From: SVEL01 sp045123575 | Lineage (GTDB): Bacteria > Bacillota > Clostridia > Lachnospirales > Lachnospiraceae | Direction of reading: 5' to 3' | DNA length: 27,335 bases | Assembly (NCBI GenBank): GCA_045123575.1 | Contig: JBGVKG010000031.1 | Coordinates: forward strand, 1-27,335 | Part shown: positions 16,699 through 24,183 of the stretch, piece after piece | Position numbering within the stretch: the stretch's first letter is position 1 | How the letters are laid out: each line of letters opens with the position of its first letter | Position numbers and translations under genes: made by a program | The notes under the pieces: model-generated | Seen by the model: only the letters and a program-made list of their open reading frames with translations | What the model was told of the DNA's origin: nothing | Databases searched by the model: none

Positions 16699-17706
16699 AT
16701 GGATGAACAACGTGTACGAATTTCTGATATTGCCGAAGAGCTCGGTTTAAGCACTGCCACCGTTTCTAACGTTATACATGGCAAGACTAAGAAAATCTCT
16801 GATGAAACTGTACAACGTGTTACAAAGCTTCTTGAAAAGCGACAATATTTCCCTAATATGGCAGGTATCCTACTAGCACAAAATTCCTCTAAAATCATAG
16901 GTGTATTTATAAATGACCATAAAAAATATGAGGGACATACCCTAGAGGATTTTTTTATCGCGTCTTCTATTAATTATCTTTCTACGGAAATTGAAAACAA
17001 TGGACAATTTATGATGATTAAGAAGGCTAAAAGTCCTGAAGAAATTATAAAGTTTTCCTCTATGTGGAATATGGATGGTATTGTTGTCATCGGTTTTTGT
17101 GAACATGACTATATGTACCTTAGAAACCATATGAAGATTCCCTTTGTTATATATGATGGTATCTGTAAAAATCCTGAAAAAATCTTAAACATTACTATTG
17201 ATAATTTTGATGGTGGATACCAGATGGGATGCCATTTTAAAGAATTGGGGCATATTAGAGCATTATGTATATCCGACAATAATATAGGCGTTGACCATCA
17301 GCGAATAAATGGCTTTAACGCAGGTTTTGCCCCTAGGCAGATAGACTTTCTATTGATTCCTATGTGTAAAGAGGAGCGTTGGCAATTTTACCAAGATCAC
17401 TTAGAAGAAATAAAAAAATGTACAGCAATATTTGCTGTCTCTGATTATTATGCAATAGATATAATGTGTTTCCTTGAGGAGCGTGGCCTCTTAACACCGA
17501 CTGATATTTCTATTGCTGGCTTTGATGATATACCAATGTGTCAAATGGTTACACCTACGCTTACAACTATCAAACAAGACGGAGCTTTAAGAGCCAAGAT
17601 AGCTATAAATACACTAAAAGACCTAAAAAATAATAAGGAAGTCTCACCTGAAATAACCTTACCAGTTTCGCTGGTAGTTAGAAATAGTACAAGAAGCTGT
17701 ATTTAG
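16699..17706 (+). CDS. LacI family transcriptional regulator
   Basis: A 335-residue regulator. The N-terminal helix-turn-helix and hinge helix are clear (VRISDIAEELGLSTATVSNV, then a KKISDETVQRV segment, about residues 6-50). A periplasmic-binding-protein-like effector domain follows (IIGVFINDHKK, DGIVVIGF, FAVSDYYAID, IAGFDDIPM, TTIKQD). Such proteins usually sense a sugar or related metabolite and repress nearby genes. Here the neighbours are a divergent hybrid kinase and a downstream MATE exporter, not sugar genes; the alpha-galactosidase lies 2 kb further on. The ribosome site AAGGAGG (16681-16687) is 11 nt from the ATG, slightly long; an ATG at 16691 is out of frame. Own promoter and terminator are visible. 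The effector cannot be told. Confidence 0.92.
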   Translation: MDEQRVRISDIAEELGLSTATVSNVIHGKTKKISDETVQRVTKLLEKRQYFPNMAGILLAQNSSKIIGVFINDHKKYEGHTLEDFFIASSINYLSTEIENNGQFMMIKKAKSPEEIIKFSSMWNMDGIVVIGFCEHDYMYLRNHMKIPFVIYDGICKNPEKILNITIDNFDGGYQMGCHFKELGHIRALCISDNNIGVDHQRINGFNAGFAPRQIDFLLIPMCKEERWQFYQDHLEEIKKCTAIFAVSDYYAIDIMCFLEERGLLTPTDISIAGFDDIPMCQMVTPTLTTIKQDGALRAKIAINTLKDLKNNKEVSPEITLPVSLVVRNSTRSCI

Positions 17707-17738
17707 CAATATTGCACAAATACAGCTTTCTTTTTTTG
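17694..17738 (+). terminator. Terminator of the LacI-type gene
   Basis: A perfect 11-bp stem, AAGCTGTATTT with AAATACAGCTT, and a 13-nt loop are followed by TCTTTTTTT. The left arm includes the last codons and the stop of the gene. Confidence 0.9.
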
Positions 17739-17742
17739 TTAC

Positions 17743-17789
17743 AGGTTACATACTTAACCTTTGAAAGTATCTGTATGAGGAAGTAAAAT
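17743..17789 (+). promoter_or_regulatory. MATE gene promoter with upstream palindrome
   Basis: -35 TTGAAA (17761-17766) and -10 TAAAAT (17784-17789) are 17 bp apart. Directly upstream lies AGGTTA-CATACT-TAACCT (17743-17760), an inverted repeat ending at the base before the -35, a likely site for a regulator. Confidence 0.6.
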
Positions 17790-17817
17790 TGTCATATACA
17801 ATATCAAGGAGGTTTTT

Positions 17818-19170
17818 ATGAAAGAAAAAAATAATTTTCTAAAGGCAGTATATACACTTGCAATACCTGTAACATTACAATCGATGCTTCAATCTTCCTT
17901 TAGCATAGTCGACCAAATTATGATAGGACAATTAGGAAGCGTAAATGTATCTGGTGTTGGATTAGCAGGCAAATTTTCATCCATATACACTGTTGTTATT
18001 TCGGCTATCGGTGCCGTGGCCGGTATTATGATTTCACAATATTTGGGGCAAAAGAATAAAAAAGAAGTTCGCCGTAGCTTTTTTATCAATCTTTTACTAG
18101 GATGTGGCATTGCTGCACTGTTTGCCATCGTATGTTTCTTATTTCCTTGGGAGATTATGGACTTGTATACAAATGATAGTGAAGTAACCCTAGTTGCCTC
18201 ATCATATTTATCAATTATTGCTGGTTCATTTATTCCATTAGCAGGAGCAACCATGCTGTCCACACTACTTCGATGTGATACTAAAGCTCATCTTCCTTTA
18301 TTTGCAAGCATCGTATCCGCCGCATTAAATACAATACTTAACTATATCTTCATATTTGGAAAATGTGGATGTCCTGTATTAGGAATTAAAGGTGCTGCAC
18401 TTGCAACAGTTATCTCTCAAATAGTTAATTTTATTATAATGCTTATTATGATATTAAAATGGAATTCTAGCTTAAAAGCGAAACATGATGCCCTACTAGC
18501 GAATGTTGTTTTCAATTGGAAACAATATATCTATATGTTACTTCCACTTCTTGTTTGTGAAGTTGTTTGGAGCTTAGGTGAAAATGTATACGCTATCATT
18601 TATGGACATATTGGCACAAAAGCCAATGCAGCTATGACATTGACCCACCCTATACAAGGTTTACTAATAGGTGCATTATGTGGCTTATCCCAAGCTGCCA
18701 GTGTTCTCATCGGCAAAAAATTGGGAAATGCCGAATACGAAGATGCATACTATTCTTCAAAAAAATTGATAAAATATGGTGCCATAGCAGCATCCATTCT
18801 TTCCATTATAGTTATCATTACAAGTAGCCTTTATGTGGAGATTTATCATGTAGAAAATGAAGTCAAAATTCTAACTACTCAAATTTTATTTGCCTATGCT
18901 TTAGTTGCTCCATTTAAGGTTTTGAATATGATTTTAGGTGGCGGTATAATAAGGAGTGGTGGAAAAACAAAATATGTTATGTTTATTGATATAATAGGTA
19001 CATGGGGCTTTGGTGTTCCTCTAGGTTTCATATCAGCTTTTGTACTTAATCTATCAATCCCCTATGTTTATTTCATACTTTCTTTGGAAGAATGTATTCG
19101 TTTTGCCATATCTTTAATTGTATTTAGAAGAAAAAACTGGATGAAGCAATTACAAGCCACTGCTAAGTGA
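17818..19170 (+). CDS. MATE family multidrug/Na+ antiporter
   Basis: A 450-residue polytopic membrane protein with about 12 hydrophobic segments in two halves, as in MATE exporters, which expel cationic drugs or metabolites using a Na+ or H+ gradient. Family marks are visible: LAIPVTLQSML at the start, VDQIMIGQLG, an IMISQYLGQKN loop and, in the second half, LSQAASVLIGKKLG and GGGIIRSGGKTK. The length is normal. The ribosome site CAAGGAGG is 6-7 nt from the ATG. It has its own promoter after the LacI gene's terminator. The substrate is unknown. No clear T-rich terminator follows, though a 13-bp stem-loop lies 50 bp past the stop. Confidence 0.93.
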   Translation: MKEKNNFLKAVYTLAIPVTLQSMLQSSFSIVDQIMIGQLGSVNVSGVGLAGKFSSIYTVVISAIGAVAGIMISQYLGQKNKKEVRRSFFINLLLGCGIAALFAIVCFLFPWEIMDLYTNDSEVTLVASSYLSIIAGSFIPLAGATMLSTLLRCDTKAHLPLFASIVSAALNTILNYIFIFGKCGCPVLGIKGAALATVISQIVNFIIMLIMILKWNSSLKAKHDALLANVVFNWKQYIYMLLPLLVCEVVWSLGENVYAIIYGHIGTKANAAMTLTHPIQGLLIGALCGLSQAASVLIGKKLGNAEYEDAYYSSKKLIKYGAIAASILSIIVIITSSLYVEIYHVENEVKILTTQILFAYALVAPFKVLNMILGGGIIRSGGKTKYVMFIDIIGTWGFGVPLGFISAFVLNLSIPYVYFILSLEECIRFAISLIVFRRKNWMKQLQATAK

Positions 19171-19196
19171 AAATAATCAACATTTTATTACTTCCA

Positions 19197-19580
19197 CTAT
19201 CGTTGTACTACACTGTTTAGTTGAGCAGATAATCCCTTTATCTGCTCAACTATCTCCACTAAGCTTTGAGTTCCAGCACTACTATTTTGTGTAGACGTCG
19301 TTACCTGCTCTAACGCATTACAATTAGACAGGGTATTATCACTTATCTGTTTCATAGCTATCGCCACTTCATCACTATTGACAAACAATGTTGGGAGTAA
19401 CAAAAATATACTGCCTCCTATAAACGCCAATGTCATAATCACATTATCTACAACAAATATACCGACGACATTCATCAAGTATATCAGTATGAATATGAGA
19501 AATGTTACTCTCATTACCTTCGTTGCTATTTTGTTTGCCTGTGTCTCATTCTCTCTTAGAACACTACTTTATCTTGCCAT
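19197..19580 (-). pseudogene. Chemoreceptor (MCP) remnant: nonsense codon and large internal deletion
   Basis: An ATG at 19580 with GGAGG 8 nt upstream (19589-19593) is followed at codon 4 by TAA (19569-19571). The same frame then runs on as SSVLRENETQANKIATKVMR and two hydrophobic segments (VTFLIFILIYLMNVVGIFVVD, then IMTLAFIGGSIFLLL) to LFVN. It then jumps straight into a typical far C-terminal MCP segment (AIAMKQISDNTLSNCNALEQ, then VEIVEQIKGLSAQLNSV). A normal receptor of this type is several times longer, so most of the membrane, linker and signalling domains have been lost, apparently in frame near 19380. A shorter reading from 19514 remains open, but it has no ribosome site, so I see no functional product. 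The membrane part resembles that of the hybrid kinase at 13936-16458. Confidence 0.75.
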
Positions 19581-19601
19581 AATACTTACCTCCTACATAA
19601 T

Positions 19602-19656
19602 AAAAAAACCGACAAATTATGACTATTCATACATATCTTAATCACTAATCTGTCGG
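19602..19656 (-). terminator. Terminator in the leader of the MCP remnant
   Basis: On the minus strand, CCGACAGATTA pairs with TAATTTGTCGG (one G-T pair), followed by seven T. It lies about 9 nt before the ribosome site of the MCP remnant, so it would stop transcription before that gene. It also serves as the first clear terminator after the alpha-galactosidase. Its position fits an attenuator. Confidence 0.65.
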
Positions 19657-19713
19657 CTCTGCGTCTATTCCCTTTTCTCTTGCCAATTGAAATGCACCCC
19701 AAGTTTTAGACAT
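19645..19713 (-). other. 22-codon ORF or structured leader before the MCP remnant
   Basis: ATG at 19713 reads MSKTWGAFQLAREKGIDAEP-TD and stops at TAG 19645-19647. It has no convincing ribosome site. Its last codons form the left arm of the terminator that follows. It could be a leader peptide, the tail of a lost gene, or RNA whose coding look is accidental. The segment GGCAA ... GACGCAGAGCC recalls part of the c-di-GMP-I aptamer, but the required internal hairpin and second helix are missing. Confidence 0.3.
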
Positions 19714-19742
19714 TAATCTTACATTTGAAAATACATTTTATT

Positions 19743-19771
19743 TTGACTCTCTCTTACATATCTTGTAATAT
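19743..19771 (+). promoter_or_regulatory. Promoter-like boxes antisense to the alpha-galactosidase 3' end
   Basis: TTGACT (19743-19748) and TAATAT (19766-19771) are 17 bp apart on the plus strand. They point into the 3' end of the alpha-galactosidase gene, which is on the other strand. No plus-strand gene follows, so this may be chance in A+T-rich DNA or an antisense RNA start. Confidence 0.3.
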
Positions 19772-21963
19772 TACAGCTTCTTAAGTCTCCATGTCTTACT
19801 CGTATAATCGCCCCACATATCCACTATCAAGCCTATCTCCATAAGCTCATCTCCAGAATATCTTATATTCTCGCCTACTATTTCATAAGTCGCATCTGGA
19901 TCTAAGGCTACGAATTTCATACGATATATACCTCCATTTACTATGCACGACTTTCTAAAGTATGCAGCAAATATATCGTTACCATCCTCTGATATAACCA
20001 TCCAAGCCGTATCATTTCCGTCATTGTATGCTGTTCTAAATGGACTCTTTAGTCTATACATATCTCCTGACTGCACAAATGTACGAAGTTCCTTATACTG
20101 CTCTATCTGCGCCTTAACTTCTTCCTTTTCCTCATCAGTAAACTTCATAAGGTCAAGCTCGTAGCCAAAGTTTCCACTCATAGCTACATCACCACGAGTC
20201 TTTAAGGATGTCACACGGTTTGTCTGATGATTAGGCACCGCCGAAACATGGGCTCCCATAGTACTAATAGGATAGCACATACTTGTTCCATACTGAATAC
20301 GAAGTCTCTCCATAGCATCTGTATCGTCACTGGTCCATATCTGTGGCATATAGTAAAGTATACCTGGATCAAAGCGTCCACCACCACCTGAGCAGCCTTC
20401 AAATAATACATCTGGATGTGCTGATGTTATTCGTTCCATCACATCATACAGTCCTAACATATATCTGTGTGGCATCTCCTTTTGTCTATCGTTAGGCAAT
20501 GCAGCCGAGCCAAACTCAGACATATTTCTATTCATATCCCACTTGATATAAGATATATCAGACTCTTTTAATATGCCACCTATGGTATCTACAATGTAGT
20601 CACATACCTCTTTTCTACTAAGATCCAGTATCAACTGATTTCTAGCCTCTGTTCTTATTCTATCTGGCACATGAATACACCAATCAGGATGTGTTCTATA
20701 AAGGTCACTATCTACAGAAATCATTTCTGGTTCCACCCATAAACCAAATTTGAGGCCAATTTCATTTACCTTCTTAGATAACCCCGTGATACCATTTGGT
20801 AGCTTTTCTTTATTTACATACCAGTCACCAAGAGAACAGTTATCTCCATTTCTTTTGCCAAACCAACCATCATCGAGGACTAGCAATTCTATTCCCAACT
20901 CTTTTGCCACTTTAGCCAGGCCTATTATCTTTTCTTCATTGAAATCAAAATAAGTCGCCTCCCAATTATTTACCAGTATTGGTCTAGGTTCATCACGATA
21001 TTTCCCTCTTACTAGCCTTGTTCTATAAAGCTTATGATATGTTCTAGACATCTCTCCAAAGCCTTTTTTTGAATACACCATAACTACCTCTGGTGCCTGA
21101 AACTCCTGTGTTGGCTCAAGTTTCCATGAGAAGTCATATTCATTTAAACCCATCCACGCTCTTGACTTATCTGCACAGTCCACCTCTACACCACCAGTGA
21201 AGTTTCCACTGTACACAAAATTAAAGCCGTACACATCACCATATTCCTCGTTAGCCTCCTTAGATGCCAACATAAAGAATGGATTAAGCTGATGACTAGA
21301 TGAGCCTCGCTTGCTATCTATAAGCTGTATTCCATGTCTAAGCGGTGTACGCTCCATAAAACGTTCCTTTCCCCATCCACCATGGAAATCTATAAAGTCA
21401 TAATCATAAGTTTCAAAATCAACGGAAGCACTAAGCACCTTCTCTAATATGATGTTATCTGTACTTTCATTTACAACCTTGACTGTTCTCGTTATGACAT
21501 CAAGCTTATTAAACACCGTATACATAAGTATAACCTTTAAGCCTTTTAGCTTATCCACTAAGGTTATATACAAAGTTTCTGCCTCATCCTCGCTCTCCAC
21601 ATAGGTTGCTGGCAATCCCTGAAGCTTTGGCTTGCCTTTCTCTATCTTATATCCATCGTAGAGTAGCTTCACATTTCTACTGCCGTCAGCATATATAGCT
21701 GATATAGCAGGTACACGATAATCAGTTCCTAGTCCTGTTGGATACTCTTGATTCATGTAATCTAGCGAATAATCCTCATTATCTGTGTTTGGAGTAAATC
21801 CACCTGTTCTATTTACTACAGCATTAGATATATCTGGTGTCTTTATCTTCTTTCCCCAATACACATGCATAAGATACTTTCCACGCCATATATGTATAAT
21901 GTAGCTTGTTTTCGGTGTCTGTAGATTAAACGCCTGTGCCTCTTCATTAAATGTTATAGACAT
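19771..21963 (-). CDS. Alpha-galactosidase, glycoside hydrolase family 36
   Basis: A 730-residue GH36 enzyme that releases alpha-1,6-linked galactose from melibiose, raffinose, stachyose and similar sugars. The N-terminal beta-sandwich (about 1-320) is followed by the barrel: LLVLDDGWFG (361-369), FGLWVEPEM, nucleophile Asp476 in YIKWDMNRNM, the galactose-site FEGCSGGGGRFDPG, and the acid/base Asp in WTSDDTDA (543-550). It has no signal peptide, so it acts inside the cell on imported sugar. AGGAGG lies 9 nt before the ATG at 21963. It starts 39 nt after the Nudix gene with no terminator between them, so the two form one unit. No sugar transporter is in the window. Confidence 0.96.
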   Translation of the reverse strand: MSITFNEEAQAFNLQTPKTSYIIHIWRGKYLMHVYWGKKIKTPDISNAVVNRTGGFTPNTDNEDYSLDYMNQEYPTGLGTDYRVPAISAIYADGSRNVKLLYDGYKIEKGKPKLQGLPATYVESEDEAETLYITLVDKLKGLKVILMYTVFNKLDVITRTVKVVNESTDNIILEKVLSASVDFETYDYDFIDFHGGWGKERFMERTPLRHGIQLIDSKRGSSSHQLNPFFMLASKEANEEYGDVYGFNFVYSGNFTGGVEVDCADKSRAWMGLNEYDFSWKLEPTQEFQAPEVVMVYSKKGFGEMSRTYHKLYRTRLVRGKYRDEPRPILVNNWEATYFDFNEEKIIGLAKVAKELGIELLVLDDGWFGKRNGDNCSLGDWYVNKEKLPNGITGLSKKVNEIGLKFGLWVEPEMISVDSDLYRTHPDWCIHVPDRIRTEARNQLILDLSRKEVCDYIVDTIGGILKESDISYIKWDMNRNMSEFGSAALPNDRQKEMPHRYMLGLYDVMERITSAHPDVLFEGCSGGGGRFDPGILYYMPQIWTSDDTDAMERLRIQYGTSMCYPISTMGAHVSAVPNHQTNRVTSLKTRGDVAMSGNFGYELDLMKFTDEEKEEVKAQIEQYKELRTFVQSGDMYRLKSPFRTAYNDGNDTAWMVISEDGNDIFAAYFRKSCIVNGGIYRMKFVALDPDATYEIVGENIRYSGDELMEIGLIVDMWGDYTSKTWRLKKL

Positions 21964-22002
21964 ATTGTAATTCCTCCTAATACTTATCTTAATATTATTT
22001 TA

Positions 22003-22461
22003 TCAATAGGTTCTTATTTCACTACTTATAAGTTTGTCACCTTCATATTTCACCTTCAACGTAAAAAATCCTTTATCCTCCTCTAACAGTCTAAAGAAAA
22101 TCTTATCCCCTTCCCACAGATTAAGATTATAGACCTCATCCTTAGGTATCCATACTAGCTCACCCTCATCACATTCTGTCATCTGACCCTCATAGCCGGT
22201 GGCTGTAAACAGATGCATATATTCATCCTCCCACATATCTGATACAAAGGTTACTAACCCTCTATACCTATACTCTGTAAGCGTTAACCCTGTTTCCTCA
22301 GTGACCTCACGCAACACGCACTCCTCTGGGCCTTCGCCCTCTTCAAAATGACCTCCTACTCCCAGCCATTTATCCTGACTCTGATCATTCTTCTTCTTCA
22401 CTCTATGGAGCATCAGATATTTATCATTCTTTTCTATATAGCAAAGTGTTGTTAGCTTCAT
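22003..22461 (-). CDS. Nudix hydrolase (MutT-like)
   Basis: A 152-residue Nudix protein with a perfect box, GX5EX7REUXEEXGU, at residues 37-59 (GGHFEEGEGPEECVLREVTE and on). The family hydrolyses nucleoside diphosphates linked to other groups; resemblance to 8-oxo-dGTP or (d)NTP diphosphatases is general, so the substrate is open. The start at 22461 (MKLTTL) is preferred. The longer reading begins with GTG at 22473, which overlaps AAGGAG and cannot use it; the spacer to 22461 is 11 nt, somewhat long. It is the first gene of a unit with the alpha-galactosidase. Confidence 0.9.
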   Translation of the reverse strand: MKLTTLCYIEKNDKYLMLHRVKKKNDQSQDKWLGVGGHFEEGEGPEECVLREVTEETGLTLTEYRYRGLVTFVSDMWEDEYMHLFTATGYEGQMTECDEGELVWIPKDEVYNLNLWEGDKIFFRLLEEDKGFFTLKVKYEGDKLISSEIRTY

Positions 22462-22512
22462 ACAGCACACCACTCCTTCCCTCTTATATTTTTCCGTTCA
22501 AAATACTCATCT

Positions 22513-22541
22513 ATTATACCATTTATACCAAATCATATCAA
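22513..22541 (-). promoter_or_regulatory. Strong promoter of the Nudix / alpha-galactosidase unit
   Basis: On the minus strand, -35 TTGATA (22541-22536) and a consensus -10 TATAAT (22518-22513) are exactly 17 bp apart, about 50 nt before the Nudix start. No obvious sugar operator palindrome overlaps it. Confidence 0.75.
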
Positions 22542-22660
22542 TTATTTCCAAAACATATCTGAATTTCTAGATTTTTTCATAAAAGCATTCCTAATATATT
22601 AAAAATGTGTTACATTATTATTAAGTTAAATACGACTTAAGATTATTGGAGGTAAATACA

Positions 22661-24085
22661 ATGGCTAAAACAGTACAAGAATTGATGGATATTATCAAAG
22701 ATAATAATATTCAAATGATTGATTTTAAAATCGTTGACATCAACGGACAGTATCGTCACGTTACTATCCCTGCTGAACAATTTTCAGAAGAGACTTTGAC
22801 TGACGGTATCGGATTTGACGCATCTAACTATGGATATGCAGTAGTTGAGAAGAGTGATATGGTATTTATACCAGATTTAGAGACTGCTATGGTTGACCCA
22901 TTCTGTGGTGTTCCAACATTATCTATCACAGGTAATGCTATGATTATCGATTACCCTAACAACCGCCCACTTGACCAGTATCCTCGTAATATCGTACTGG
23001 CAGCAGAGCAATATATGAAGGATTCAGGTATCGCTGATACTATGTTAATTCTTCCTGAGTTTGAATTCCATTTATTCGACAATGTAGGTTGGTCAGTTCA
23101 GCCAAATGAAATCGCTATGTCTATAGATGCTCGTCAGGCTTACTGGAACAGTGCTGTAGAAGGCTCAGGCTGTATCGTTCCTCATCAGAAGGCTTATCAC
23201 GTAGCTAAGCCTCTCGATACTTCTTATGAGTGTCGTTCAGAGATGTGTATAGAAATGGCTAAGGCTGGTATCCCTATTAAGTACCATCACCCAGAGGTAG
23301 GTGCTGCAGGTCAGTTCGAAATCGAGCCTATGCTTGGCCAGATGTCAAAGATGGCTGATAACACTATGATGATTAAGTACATCATACACAACGTAGCTAT
23401 GAAGCACGGCAAAACAGCTACATTTATGCCAAAGCCTGTTTACGGCGAGGCTGGAAATGGTATGCATGTTCATATGCTCCTCCTCAAGGATGGACAGCCT
23501 GTATTCTCTGATGACAATGGCTACTCACACTTAAGTGAAACAGCTCATTACTTTATGGGTGGTCTCTTAAAGCATATCTCATCACTTTGTGCTATCACAA
23601 ACCCAAGTACTAACTCATTCAAGAGATTAGTTCCTGGCTTCGAGGCTCCTGTTACAGTTGGATATGCTACTTCAAACCGTAGTGCCGTTATCAGAATCCC
23701 TGCATACGCTAAGACTCCAGCGCTTAGACGTTTCGAGATTCGTAACCCAGATGCTACATGTAACCCATACCTTTGCTACGCTGCACTTCTTATGGCAGGT
23801 CTTGACGGTGTTAAGAACAAGATTGACCCACATGCAAATGGTTGGGGACCATACGATATGAACCTTTACTCTTTATCTGATGAAGAGAAGGCTAAGTTAT
23901 CATCTCTTCCAACAAACCTTGAGGATGCTCTTGACGCATTGGAGGCAGACCACGATTACTTAACTGCTGGCGGAGTATTCCCAGAGCATCTTATCAAGAA
24001 CTTTATCGCTACTAAGAGAAAGGAATGCCGCGAATTAGCTGCTATTCCTCATCCAGCAGAGTTCCAGAAGTATTTTAACTTATAA
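22661..24085 (+). CDS. glnA: Glutamine synthetase, type I
   Basis: A 474-residue enzyme that makes glutamine from glutamate, ammonia and ATP. Family landmarks: metal-site Glu pair in LPEFEFHLF, GNGMHVHMLL, the NPSTNSFKRLVPGFEAP ATP-site motif and NRSAVIRIP, RRFEIRNPDATCNPYLCYAA. Near the C-terminus NLYSL has a Tyr where adenylylation occurs in GSI-beta enzymes, but it follows a local insertion (DPHANGWGPYD), so regulation cannot be inferred. The start is 22661 (MAKTVQ): GGAGG lies 8 nt upstream, while the TTG at 22646 in the longer reading would contain the ribosome site. TTAAGT-TAAATACG-ACTTAA (22621-22640) lies in the leader. C-rich, frequent-codon usage suggests high expression. No terminator is seen before the IS element 40 bp downstream. 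Confidence 0.96.
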   Translation: MAKTVQELMDIIKDNNIQMIDFKIVDINGQYRHVTIPAEQFSEETLTDGIGFDASNYGYAVVEKSDMVFIPDLETAMVDPFCGVPTLSITGNAMIIDYPNNRPLDQYPRNIVLAAEQYMKDSGIADTMLILPEFEFHLFDNVGWSVQPNEIAMSIDARQAYWNSAVEGSGCIVPHQKAYHVAKPLDTSYECRSEMCIEMAKAGIPIKYHHPEVGAAGQFEIEPMLGQMSKMADNTMMIKYIIHNVAMKHGKTATFMPKPVYGEAGNGMHVHMLLLKDGQPVFSDDNGYSHLSETAHYFMGGLLKHISSLCAITNPSTNSFKRLVPGFEAPVTVGYATSNRSAVIRIPAYAKTPALRRFEIRNPDATCNPYLCYAALLMAGLDGVKNKIDPHANGWGPYDMNLYSLSDEEKAKLSSLPTNLEDALDALEADHDYLTAGGVFPEHLIKNFIATKRKECRELAAIPHPAEFQKYFNL

Positions 24086-24133
24086 AATAAGTTGATAAAT
24101 ATAAAGCAAGGTCGCAAGTTAATTTGATATGAT

Positions 24134-24179
24134 ACCTCCTAAGTAGACAAGATAAATAATCAAAATCTACTTAGGAGGT
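24134..24179 (+). promoter_or_regulatory. Hairpin masking the transposase ribosome site
   Basis: ACCTCCTAAGTAGA (24134-24147) and TCTACTTAGGAGGT (24166-24179) form a perfect 14-bp stem with an 18-nt loop. The right arm contains the AGGAGG (24173-24178) used by orfA. RNA read in from outside would fold and hide the site. Confidence 0.85.
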
Positions 24180-24183
24180 TTTT

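Noticed and set aside
19220..19250. Terminator for the MATE gene
   Set aside because: A perfect 13-bp stem-loop is present, but no T run follows on the plus strand, and the same bases encode the C-terminus of the MCP remnant. It may still stabilise the transcript end.
19655..19684. Firm call of a c-di-GMP-I riboswitch
   Set aside because: The GGCAA and GACGCA-AGCC parts fit, but the purine-only stretch between them cannot form the required hairpin, and the second helix lacks the tetraloop receptor. Kept only as a speculative finding.
22621..22640. GlnR-type operator before glnA
   Set aside because: TTAAGT/ACTTAA is an inverted repeat, but the TGTNA-N7-TNACA pattern of GlnR is not met; only a half-like TGTTACA lies nearby.
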